Source: Treponema sp. (lineage in GTDB: Bacteria; Spirochaetota; Spirochaetia; Treponematales; Treponemataceae). From it: a stretch of 13,454 nt of DNA. The translations under genes and the position numbers were made by a program. Numbering within the stretch: the stretch's first letter is position 1; each line of letters begins with the position of its first letter. A model generated the notes under the pieces. It did not search any database and had not been told where the DNA came from. It saw only the letters and a program-made list of their open reading frames with translations. Below, piece after piece: positions 1 through 6,453 of the stretch. The stretch lies in contig JAITOJ010000114.1 of NCBI GenBank assembly GCA_031290005.1, forward strand, positions 1-13,454, given 5' to 3'.

Positions 1-569
1 TGATGCATCAGCTCCATGGCCCGCTCCTTGCAGGAACCGCAGCCGCTGCCAATCTTGGTGCGGGCCTGCAAATCCGCCCAGGTGCGGTCGCCGACCCGGT
101 AGGCCTCTTCCAGGTCGCGGTCGGTCACGTTCAGGCAGTGGCACACCACTTCGGTCTGCTCCTGCCCCGAAAAGCCGGGCCGCCCCTGCTTTTGCAAATA
201 GTCATCGATCGCCGCGCGGAGGGCCTTGTCGCCCAGCACGGAACAGTGAATCTTGTTTGCGGGCAGCCCGTCCAGCTTGGCCACGATGTCCTGGGGTTTC
301 AGCTTGTAGGCATCGGCAATGTCCATGCCCTTGATTGCCTCGGACAAAATCGACGTGGACGCAATCGCGCTGGCGCACCCAAAGGTCTTCCAGCGCACGT
401 CCATAATTTTGTCGTCCTTGACGCGAAGCAGGATCAGCATCTGGTCGCCGCACTTGATATTGCCCACAATGCCCTTGCCGTCGCACTCCCAACTGTTCTC
501 GTCCCCGAACAATACGTTCCGGGGACTGGTGAAATGGTCTTTCACCGTATCCGAATATAACCAGTCCAT
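1..569 (-). CDS. nifU: NifU-like Fe-S cluster scaffold with Bfd-type [2Fe-2S] domain, 3' end cut by window edge
   Basis: The visible 189 residues form a two-domain NifU-type protein, a scaffold on which [2Fe-2S]/[4Fe-4S] clusters are built in the cytoplasm before transfer to apoproteins. Residues 1-128 are the IscU-like domain: the three cluster-ligand cysteines are Cys40 (in KCGDQ, with the conserved Asp42), Cys65 (FGCASA) and Cys109 (in IHCSVLG). Residues 140-185 are a Bfd-like [2Fe-2S] domain with the pattern C143-H-C145...C177-G-S-C180. Whether a C-terminal NifU (Nfu) domain follows cannot be seen, because the gene leaves the window. The start is ATG at 569, preceded by a strong AGGAGG site with good spacing. 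It lies 18 bases after the nifS stop, so it is the third gene of an mnmA-nifS-nifU operon. The desulfurase next door would be its sulfur source. Family assignment is firm; it could equally be named a generic 'NifU-like' protein because nothing here shows a link to nitrogenase. Confidence 0.93.
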   Translation of the reverse strand, partial: MDWLYSDTVKDHFTSPRNVLFGDENSWECDGKGIVGNIKCGDQMLILLRVKDDKIMDVRWKTFGCASAIASTSILSEAIKGMDIADAYKLKPQDIVAKLDGLPANKIHCSVLGDKALRAAIDDYLQKQGRPGFSGQEQTEVVCHCLNVTDRDLEEAYRVGDRTWADLQARTKIGSGCGSCKERAMELMH

Positions 570-587
570 AATAAACCTCCTGATAGA

Positions 588-1751
588 TTACGAAACCCCC
601 ACCGTGCTCATAGCCCGCAGGCGCTCGATGACGGGGGGAAACTTTTCCAAAATATAGTACACGTCCGACAGCGTGTTATACTTTCCAAAACTAAACCGGA
701 TTGACCCGTGGGCCAGCTCAGGCCCCAGTCCGGCGGCCACCAGTACGTGGGAAGGTTCCAGGCTGCCCGACGCGCAGGCCGACCCGGTGGACACCGCCAC
801 CCCCAGCAAATCCAGGTGGAGCAAAATCGATTCCCCCTCCGCGCCGGGGAAAGACACGTCCAGGGTATTGGGCAGGACTTTCTCCGGGTGGCCGTTGACT
901 TTGATATTGGGAATGGCCTTCAAAAGCCCGTCCCGGAGCCGGTTCCGCAGGGTGCGGGTGTGCTCTTCATACTCCGGCAGGCCTTTGAGGGCCAGCTCCG
1001 CCGCGTACCCATAGGCCGCGATGGACGGCCCGTTATACGTCCCCGCCCTGATGCCGTGCTCCTGATGACCGCCGCGAATGAGCGGCTCAATGGGAGAACC
1101 GGTCTTGACGTACAGCGCGCCGATGCCCTTGGGGGCGTAAATCTTGTGGGCCGAGAATGTGGCGTAGTCCACGTCCCAGTCCCGCAGGTCCACCGGGATT
1201 TTGCCCGCCGCCTGCACTGCGTCGGTATGGAAGAGCGCCCCCGCCTGGTGGGCCAGGGCGCACAACTCCTTGATGTCCTGAATCGTCCCGATTTCATTGT
1301 TGGCGGTCATAACCGACACCAGCACGGGCTTTTTTTCCAGCGCTCTGCGGTATTCCTCCATTTTGACCGTCCCAAAGGCATCCACGGGCAGGTAGATGAC
1401 CTGAAACCCGAAGGACTCCGCAAGCCGCCGGGAAGACTCCAGCACACAGGGATGCTCAATGGCCGTGGTGACCACGGTTTTGCGGCCTCGTTTTTGGGCG
1501 GCCTCAATCATGGTGTTAAACACCGTATTGTTCGACTCGGAACCCCCGGAGGTAAAGATGATTTCCTCAGGCCTGGCGTTCACCAGGGCCGCCACCTGGC
1601 GCCGGGCTTTGTCGATTTTCCGGGCCGCGTGCCGCCCGTCCTCGTGCAGGCTGGAACCGTTGGCGAACTCCATGAGTTCCGCGGTATAAAAGGCGCGAAC
1701 CTCATCCGACAAGGGAGTGGTCGCGTTGTAATCAAGATAGATGCGTTTCAT
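588..1751 (-). CDS. nifS: Cysteine desulfurase, NifS/IscS family
   Basis: A PLP-dependent cysteine desulfurase of 387 residues, close to the usual family length (about 385-405). It converts cysteine to alanine and carries the sulfur as a persulfide for Fe-S scaffold proteins and tRNA thiolation. Landmarks: N-terminal YLDYNATTPL (residues 5-14); the PLP-stacking histidine in IEH (His100); NNEIGT (151-156); HTDAVQ (175-180); the PLP-binding Lys203 in SAHKIYAPKG; and the catalytic Cys326 in the mobile loop STGSACASGS. The start ATG at 1751 has AAGGAG seven bases upstream and matches the normal family N-terminus; the open frame continues upstream but only inside mnmA. The start overlaps the mnmA 3' end by 20 bases, which suggests translational coupling, and nifU follows 18 bases downstream. 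Pairing with a NifU-type scaffold favours the name nifS, though by sequence alone IscS is hard to exclude. Confidence 0.95.
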   Translation of the reverse strand: MKRIYLDYNATTPLSDEVRAFYTAELMEFANGSSLHEDGRHAARKIDKARRQVAALVNARPEEIIFTSGGSESNNTVFNTMIEAAQKRGRKTVVTTAIEHPCVLESSRRLAESFGFQVIYLPVDAFGTVKMEEYRRALEKKPVLVSVMTANNEIGTIQDIKELCALAHQAGALFHTDAVQAAGKIPVDLRDWDVDYATFSAHKIYAPKGIGALYVKTGSPIEPLIRGGHQEHGIRAGTYNGPSIAAYGYAAELALKGLPEYEEHTRTLRNRLRDGLLKAIPNIKVNGHPEKVLPNTLDVSFPGAEGESILLHLDLLGVAVSTGSACASGSLEPSHVLVAAGLGPELAHGSIRFSFGKYNTLSDVYYILEKFPPVIERLRAMSTVGVS

Positions 1752-2919
1752 TTTGTACTCCTTCACAAATAACGCCGCCGCCGGCGACGATTCCTTCAAT
1801 ATATACCACCGCGGACTGCCCCGGCGCAACCGCCCGCTGGGGTTCGGCAAAACTGATGCGCCACTTTTGCCCGTTCACCGTGCCCGCGTCTTCCGCCGGC
1901 GCGACAACCGCTTCGGCGGGACTGCTTCCCGCCCGGATTTTCACCTGGCCCCGGAAGGCCGCCTGTGGCGGGACGCCCCCAGCCCAGACCCAGTCATCAG
2001 CAATCAGACCGGAACAGAAGAGGTCGCGGTCAGAGGCCAAAACCACCTGATTTTGCGCCGGGTCAATGGAATGCACATACAGGGGCGCGCCGGAACTGAC
2101 GGCCAGCCCCCGCCGTTGGCCCACGGTATACTGTTCGATGCCGCGATGATGCCCCAATACTCGTCCGTCCAAATCCACGAAATCCCCTTCCCTTGATTCC
2201 TCATTGGCAAACAGCGCGGCCAGATATTCCGGAGGCGCAAAGTCCTGGCTTTCCCGCCGGGCCGCCGCCTCAAGCCCCCGTTCCAGGGCCAGGGCCCGCA
2301 CTTCCCGCTTAGTCATCCCGGACAACGGGAACCGTATTTTTTCCAGCCCCAGAACACTGGGGGACACCCGGTACAGGAAATAGCTCTGGTCTTTGGCCGC
2401 GTCCTTAGCCGCGGCAACGCATACCGGCCGCTTTCCATTGGGCAGATCAAAATCCGGGCGGCCCACCGCGGCATAGTGGCCGGTGCAAAAGTAATCGTAC
2501 TCAATGCCCGCCGCTTTGATTCCCGCCAGGAGCGCGCCGAACTTGACTGTCCCATTGCACCGCACGCAGGGGTTGGGGGTGCGGCCCGCCCGGTATTCCT
2601 GCCGGAAATAGTCCAGCACTTCCCGCTTGTAGGTGTCTTTCACGTCCACCACATGGTACGGGATGCCCTGCTTTTGGCAAAATGTCCGGCACTCGTCTAT
2701 GTCAAACCCTTCGTCCGGGCCAAAGCAGGAATGCCTGTCCGTCGGCCCGGCGGCCTCAGGTACGGAAAGCGAGGCGTCCCAATGGGACATGGTAACCCCC
2801 ACAACCCGGCAGCCCCGCTCTTTCAGGAGCAGGGCTGCCAGGGTGGAATCTACGCCCCCGGACATTCCCACCGCCACCGTTGCGCCCGGTTGGGGCAGGG
2901 GCAATTCAACAAAGCTCAC
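1732..2919 (-). CDS. mnmA: tRNA 2-thiouridine(34) synthase MnmA (TrmU), atypical cysteine set
   Basis: A 395-residue tRNA-specific 2-thiouridylase, which adenylates and thiolates C2 of wobble U34 in tRNAs for Lys, Glu and Gln. The PP-loop ATP motif SGGVDS is at 20-25, the catalytic-loop segment GRTPNPCVRCN at 112-122, and TGHYA at 146-150. VGQRRGL (266-272) and the C-terminal beta-barrel region also fit. The active-site cysteine of the first loop is Cys121, within a CxxC (Cys118, Cys121). The second conserved cysteine, normally in an SQ-x-I-C-F motif, is absent: the sequence is ESQDFAPPEY (223-232). Another cysteine-rich stretch, around Cys65, Cys77 and Cys81, lies after the PP-loop domain start. 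The start is GTG at 2919: the frame upstream has no ATG, GTG or TTG before an in-frame TAA, and the next ATG falls inside the PP-loop strand. There is no Shine-Dalgarno sequence, and a -10 element sits six bases away (see promoter entry). It is the first gene of the sulfur operon with nifS and nifU. Confidence 0.92.
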   Translation of the reverse strand: MSFVELPLPQPGATVAVGMSGGVDSTLAALLLKERGCRVVGVTMSHWDASLSVPEAAGPTDRHSCFGPDEGFDIDECRTFCQKQGIPYHVVDVKDTYKREVLDYFRQEYRAGRTPNPCVRCNGTVKFGALLAGIKAAGIEYDYFCTGHYAAVGRPDFDLPNGKRPVCVAAAKDAAKDQSYFLYRVSPSVLGLEKIRFPLSGMTKREVRALALERGLEAAARRESQDFAPPEYLAALFANEESREGDFVDLDGRVLGHHRGIEQYTVGQRRGLAVSSGAPLYVHSIDPAQNQVVLASDRDLFCSGLIADDWVWAGGVPPQAAFRGQVKIRAGSSPAEAVVAPAEDAGTVNGQKWRISFAEPQRAVAPGQSAVVYIEGIVAGGGVICEGVQNETHLS

Positions 2920-2925
2920 CAGGAA

Positions 2926-2954
2926 AATATACCAAAACAGCGTGTAAAAGGGAA
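2926..2954 (-). promoter_or_regulatory. Putative extended -10 promoter of mnmA-nifS-nifU, predicted leaderless
   Basis: On the minus strand TATATT (2931-2926) is preceded by TGG, giving an extended -10. The -35 position, 17 bases upstream, holds only a weak TTCCCT (2954-2949). Six bases separate the -10 from the GTG start, so transcription should begin at or within a base or so of the start codon. No ribosome-binding site exists. This is prediction from motif and spacing only. Confidence 0.5.
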
Positions 2955-3009
2955 GGGGTTTTTACAAAAAAGTCTAGCATTTTAGTAGGAAATATAGGAA
3001 GTATACCCA

Positions 3010-3039
3010 CTGACACGCGCGTTCTTTCTGTGCTATACT
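3010..3039 (+). promoter_or_regulatory. Extended -10 promoter of hisAI-hisD, predicted leaderless
   Basis: CTGACA (3010-3015) and TATACT (3034-3039) are separated by 18 bases, and the -10 is extended by TGC. Seven bases (3040-3046) lie between the -10 and ATG at 3047, so the predicted start of transcription is 3046-3047. The seven bases contain no Shine-Dalgarno sequence. It faces the mnmA promoter across a 127-base intergenic region in which I see no hairpin or operator. Confidence 0.6.
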
Positions 3040-3046
3040 CCGCTCC

Positions 3047-4087
3047 ATGGTAGTTTCTTCAATAGACTTGCAGGGCGGCAAGGTCGTCCAGCTCAAAAAC
3101 GGCAAGGACCTGATGCTTGAGCGGGACGACCCGGACGCGCTCATCACGGAATTCGACGTATACGGCGAGACGGCGGTCATAGACCTGGACGCGGCCAAGG
3201 GCAATCTTCTGCCTGAGGGCGGCACGGCGAACACCGCCTTGATCAAACGTCTGCTTCCCCAGGGAACCGTGCGGGCCGGGGGCGGCATCCGGGATATAGC
3301 CAGGGCGCGGGAGCTGGTGGACTGGGGCGCCCAGCGGGTCATCATCGGTTCCGCGGCGTTTAACGCCAAAAAGGGCGGCGCGCCCGGCAGCGGGATACTG
3401 AACACGGATTTTTTGCGCGGCCTGGAAAAGGAAATCGGCAAAGACCGGGTCATCATCGCCGTGGACGCTATTCACGGGGACATCGCGGTCAAGGGCTGGA
3501 CGGAAACCGCCGGAATCGGGCTGCTTGAGGCGGCGCGGGAAGCGGAAAAATACTGCGGGGAACTGCTGTTTACCTGCGTGGAAAAAGAAGGCTGCCTGCA
3601 AGGCACGGACAGGGGCCTGGTAACGCGCCTCCGCTCCGCCGTTTCCTGCCGCCTCACCGTGGCGGGCGGCGTGTCTTCTGCCGCGGAAATCGAGGCCCTG
3701 GCAAAGCTGGGGTGCGACGCCCAAATCGGCATGGCCCTGTATACCGGCGCGGTGTCCTTAACAGACGCTTTTATCGCGGGCCTCAACTGGGATAAGGTCC
3801 CCCTGATTCCGGTTATCGCCCAAGCTCCCTCCGGGGAGGTGCTCATGCTGGGCTACGCCAACCGGGAAGCCTTTGAAACCACCTTTGCCACCCGGAAGCT
3901 CACCTTCTGGAGCCGCACCAGGGACGTGCTCTGGACAAAGGGGCTGCATTCGGGCAAATACTTAGGGGTGGCGCGCCTCCGGGCGGACTGCGACCGGGAC
4001 ACGGTGCTGGCTGAAGTCGTCCCCCACGGGCCGGTGTGCCACACCGGAAGCTGGAACTGCTTTGGCACGCCCCGCAAGGAAGGCTGA
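3047..4087 (+). CDS. hisA-hisI: Bifunctional HisA-HisI fusion (ProFAR isomerase / phosphoribosyl-AMP cyclohydrolase)
   Basis: One 346-residue frame carries two consecutive histidine-pathway enzymes. Residues 1-246 are a HisA-type (beta-alpha)8 barrel: catalytic Asp7 in SSIDLQGG and Asp140 in IIAVD, phosphate-binding AGGGIRD (77-83) and AGGVSS (206-211), and IGMALYTG near the end. Residues 247-346 are HisI: GYANREAF (269-276), FWSRTRDVLWTKG (287-299), HSGKYLGVAR (301-310), the acidic metal motif ADCDRD (313-318) and CHTGSWNCF (331-339), with Cys315, Cys331 and Cys338 fitting the zinc site. HisI opens the ring of phosphoribosyl-AMP to make ProFAR and HisA isomerises that product, so the fusion joins steps 3 and 4. 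The domains meet with almost no linker (around LNWDKVPL). HisE is not fused to it and is not in the window. The start is fixed by the family N-terminus and the promoter position. hisD begins one base after its stop. Confidence 0.9.
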   Translation: MVVSSIDLQGGKVVQLKNGKDLMLERDDPDALITEFDVYGETAVIDLDAAKGNLLPEGGTANTALIKRLLPQGTVRAGGGIRDIARARELVDWGAQRVIIGSAAFNAKKGGAPGSGILNTDFLRGLEKEIGKDRVIIAVDAIHGDIAVKGWTETAGIGLLEAAREAEKYCGELLFTCVEKEGCLQGTDRGLVTRLRSAVSCRLTVAGGVSSAAEIEALAKLGCDAQIGMALYTGAVSLTDAFIAGLNWDKVPLIPVIAQAPSGEVLMLGYANREAFETTFATRKLTFWSRTRDVLWTKGLHSGKYLGVARLRADCDRDTVLAEVVPHGPVCHTGSWNCFGTPRKEG

Positions 4088-4088
4088 C

Positions 4089-5417
4089 ATGGAATTGATA
4101 CGGATAATTCGGGCCAAGGACATACATGGCGAGTTTTATGCCCCCCGGGCGGCCGCCCAGGTGACGGAATCGGTGAAGTCGATTATCGGCAGCGTGAAAC
4201 AATGGGGGGACAGCGCGGTTGCCGAATACAGCGTCGCCTTTGACAAGATTGCCCCGGCAAGCCTGCGAGTCGCCCCGGCTGACATCGACGCCGCGGGAGC
4301 GGCCCTCAAGACGGAACAGCCGGCGCTCTACGACGCCCTCTGCTATTCCCGCGGCCTGGCCCTGCGGTTTGCCCAAAAGCAGCGGGAATGCTTTACCGAC
4401 TTTGAGGAAGAGCTGGAACCCGGGCTTTTTACGGGGCAGAAGAATATCCCCGTGGACCGGGCGGGAATCTATGTGCCCGCCGGGCGGTTCCCCCTGCTTT
4501 CCACGGTGATTATGACATTGAGCCCCGCCGTGGCCGCCGGGGTTCCCGAAATCGTCCTGTGCACCCCGCCGCGCCTCTATCCCGGCGAGTCCCCGGAGGA
4601 CTGCCGCCCCTGGGCGGACGCGGGTATCCTGGGGGCTGCCTCCCTGTTCGGGGGGGACGTCAAAGTCTTTGCCTGCGGGGGCGCCCAGGCCGTGGCTGCC
4701 ATGGCCTACGGAACCGAGACCGTCCCCCGGTGCGATGTGATTGTGGGGCCGGGGAACAAGTACGTGACCGAAGCCAAGCGCCGGATTTTCGGCGACGCGG
4801 GCATCGACATTCTGGCGGGTCCTACGGAAGTGCTGATTATCGCCGATGACAACGCCGACCCGGCCTGGCTCGCCGCGGACATGCTGGCCCAATCTGAGCA
4901 CGACGCGGACGCCCAGGCGGTTCTGGTCACCGATTCGGAGTCCCTGGCCTATCTGGTGCGGGAGGAACTCAAGAAACAGCTGGAAGCCCTGCCTTCGCCG
5001 GAAACCGCAATCGCCAGTATCGGCAAAAATGGGGTCATCGTGCTGGTGGAACGCCTTGCGGATGCCGCGGAAATCGCTAACCGCAAGGCCCCGGAACATC
5101 TGGAGCTTGCCCTCAATCCCGGCAAGGAACGGGACGTTTTTGTAAAAACCCTGCGGAACTACGGTTCTCTTTTTATAGGCCGCCGCTCGGCGGAGGTGCT
5201 GGGGGATTATTCCGCCGGGCTGAACCACACCCTGCCCACCTCCGGGGCGGCGCGGTTCACCGGCGGGCTTTCGGCGCGCTCCTTCCTCAAAACCGTCACC
5301 ACGTTGCGGGTGGAAAAGGGCGAAGGCGCCGACAAATCCTTCGCGGCGGCGGAGATTTTGGGAAACGCCGAGGGGCTTTCCGCCCACGCGGCGGCGGCGC
5401 GGAAGCGGAGAGGTTAA
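4089..5417 (+). CDS. hisD: Histidinol dehydrogenase
   Basis: A 442-residue NAD- and zinc-dependent enzyme that performs the last two oxidations, L-histidinol to L-histidine. Family features are complete: IPVDRAGIYVPAG (120-132), GPGNKYVTEAKR (220-231), AGPTEVLI (243-250), zinc ligands Gln268 and His271 in AQSEHD, Asp373 in LGDYSAGLNH and His433 in SAHA, and the catalytic Glu336-His337 pair in APEHLEL. The start chosen is ATG at 4089, one base past the hisAI stop, with AAGGAAGG about eight bases upstream. An in-frame ATG at 4062 would add nine residues overlapping hisI and lacks support. Co-transcription with hisAI is nearly certain. The stop codon overlaps the stop of the convergent dehydrogenase gene. 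No terminator hairpin is visible, so transcripts may run into each other. Other his genes must lie elsewhere. Confidence 0.96.
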   Translation: MELIRIIRAKDIHGEFYAPRAAAQVTESVKSIIGSVKQWGDSAVAEYSVAFDKIAPASLRVAPADIDAAGAALKTEQPALYDALCYSRGLALRFAQKQRECFTDFEEELEPGLFTGQKNIPVDRAGIYVPAGRFPLLSTVIMTLSPAVAAGVPEIVLCTPPRLYPGESPEDCRPWADAGILGAASLFGGDVKVFACGGAQAVAAMAYGTETVPRCDVIVGPGNKYVTEAKRRIFGDAGIDILAGPTEVLIIADDNADPAWLAADMLAQSEHDADAQAVLVTDSESLAYLVREELKKQLEALPSPETAIASIGKNGVIVLVERLADAAEIANRKAPEHLELALNPGKERDVFVKTLRNYGSLFIGRRSAEVLGDYSAGLNHTLPTSGAARFTGGLSARSFLKTVTTLRVEKGEGADKSFAAAEILGNAEGLSAHAAAARKRRG

Positions 5418-6373
5418 GTCTTCCGGTACCCGGTATTAAAATCCACCACATTGATGAGCGGTTCACCCCGCACATACCGCGCCGCGTTATCCAGACAAAT
5501 ATCCACAATGTTTTCGTAGGTTTCCCGCATATTGAACACCCCCGAAATATGGGGAGTGATGATGACGTTTTCCACCTTCCAAAGCCGGTGACCAACCGGA
5601 ATGGGTTCCGGGTCGGTCACATCCAGGGCTGCTCCGCCAATACTGCCTGATTCAAGCAAATCGCAGAGGGCGTCCGTGTCCACCGCGCTGCCCCGGCCAA
5701 TATTGATGAGGATTGCTCCCGGCTTCATCCGTGAAAGCCGCGTCCGGTCAAAAAGCCCGCTGGTGGCGGCAGTCCCCGGCAGGCAGAGGGCCACAATGTC
5801 AGCCTGCGGCAGCGCCTCGTCAAGCCGGCCAGAAAGCACCAGTTCGTCTACATAGTCCGGCTTATCACGCACTACCCGGCGCACGCCGATTACAGTACAC
5901 CCCAAGGCCTTCATGCGCCAGGCAAACTCGCTGCCGATGTTCCCCAGGCCGACCACCAATACCACTGAGTTTTTAACACTTTTGACCATGCCTCTGGATA
6001 TCCAATGCCCCCGGTTTTGTTCATCCCGGTACTGATGAAGTCGCTTATACAGGGAAAACACATAGCCTATCAAGTATTCAGCGATTGCGTGCCCATAGGC
6101 GCCGGTGGCGTTTGTCACCGTAACCCCCTGCCTTACCGTATGTTCGTTGTAGCCGTCCGCCCCCGCAGAGGTAAGTTGAATCCACTTGAGCTTTGGGTAC
6201 GAAGCAAGCGTCAGAGGGTCTGGATTGCTGAAAATAATCTCCGTGTCTTTCATATCCTCTGAGGAAATAGTGTCCGGGCGTTCCAGATACTTCACCCGCA
6301 TTCCTGAAAGAATCAATTCCAGTTGCTTTTGAAAGGGCTTTTCCAGATTGAAAAGCACCAGCGCCTTTGTCAT
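5414..6373 (-). CDS. D-isomer-specific 2-hydroxyacid dehydrogenase, NAD(P)-binding
   Basis: A 319-residue cytoplasmic oxidoreductase of the D-2-hydroxyacid dehydrogenase superfamily, which interconverts 2-hydroxy and 2-keto acids. The Rossmann dinucleotide motif GLGNIG is at 142-147. The catalytic triad is complete: Arg227 in NIGRGSAVD, Glu256 in DVTDPEPIP and His275 in ITPHISG. Substrate-domain signals include LTSAGADG (67-74) and ATGAYGHAIAEY (89-100), which resembles the GhrA/phosphoglycerate-dehydrogenase-like branch. The substrate cannot be assigned; glyoxylate, hydroxypyruvate or another keto acid are all possible. There is no ACT domain, so it is not a long-form SerA. The start is ATG at 6373, where GGAGG sits seven bases upstream; the frame runs on to 6421 but without support. 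It is a single-gene unit, divergent from rpoN and convergent with hisD. Confidence 0.92.
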   Translation of the reverse strand: MTKALVLFNLEKPFQKQLELILSGMRVKYLERPDTISSEDMKDTEIIFSNPDPLTLASYPKLKWIQLTSAGADGYNEHTVRQGVTVTNATGAYGHAIAEYLIGYVFSLYKRLHQYRDEQNRGHWISRGMVKSVKNSVVLVVGLGNIGSEFAWRMKALGCTVIGVRRVVRDKPDYVDELVLSGRLDEALPQADIVALCLPGTAATSGLFDRTRLSRMKPGAILINIGRGSAVDTDALCDLLESGSIGGAALDVTDPEPIPVGHRLWKVENVIITPHISGVFNMRETYENIVDICLDNAARYVRGEPLINVVDFNTGYRKT

Positions 6374-6392
6374 GAGTAATCCTCCAGCGGAC

Positions 6393-6421
6393 AGTCTACC
6401 ATAGCCTTGAGGGAAGGACAA
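6393..6421 (-). promoter_or_regulatory. Putative promoter of the 2-hydroxyacid dehydrogenase gene
   Basis: On the minus strand TTGTCC (6421-6416), a 17-base spacer and TAGACT (6398-6393) extended by TGG. The predicted transcript starts near 6386, giving a leader of about 13 bases that is mostly the GGAGG site (6385-6381). It overlaps the rpoN promoter on the other strand, so the two cannot easily be occupied together. Confidence 0.5.
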
Positions 6422-6435
6422 GACTTTGATATACT
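6407..6435 (+). promoter_or_regulatory. Extended -10 promoter of rpoN
   Basis: TTGAGG (6407-6412), a 17-base spacer and TATACT (6430-6435), extended by TGA. Transcription should start near 6442, which lies inside or just after the first ATG (6439) and just ahead of GGAGA (6443-6447). This places the first usable start codon at 6454. Confidence 0.6.
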
Positions 6436-6453
6436 ACCATGCGGAGAAAGAAA

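Noticed and set aside
708..1772. A 354-codon open frame on the plus strand opposite nifS
   Set aside because: The opposite strand encodes a complete NifS. The antisense product has low-complexity composition and no family features.
1..2919. NifS and NifU as evidence of a nitrogen-fixation cluster
   Set aside because: No nifH, nifD, nifK or other nitrogenase gene is present, and the partner gene mnmA points to general sulfur and tRNA-thiolation functions.
4060..4080. TTTGGCACG followed by GCAA before hisD, resembling a sigma-54 promoter
   Set aside because: Only eight bases separate GG from GC where ten are needed, and hisD is clearly co-transcribed with hisAI.
3900..5387. A 495-codon open frame on the minus strand opposite hisD
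   Set aside because: hisD on the plus strand has all catalytic and zinc residues. The antisense frame has no recognisable domain and is rich in Gly, Arg, Pro and Gln, as expected from GC-rich third positions.
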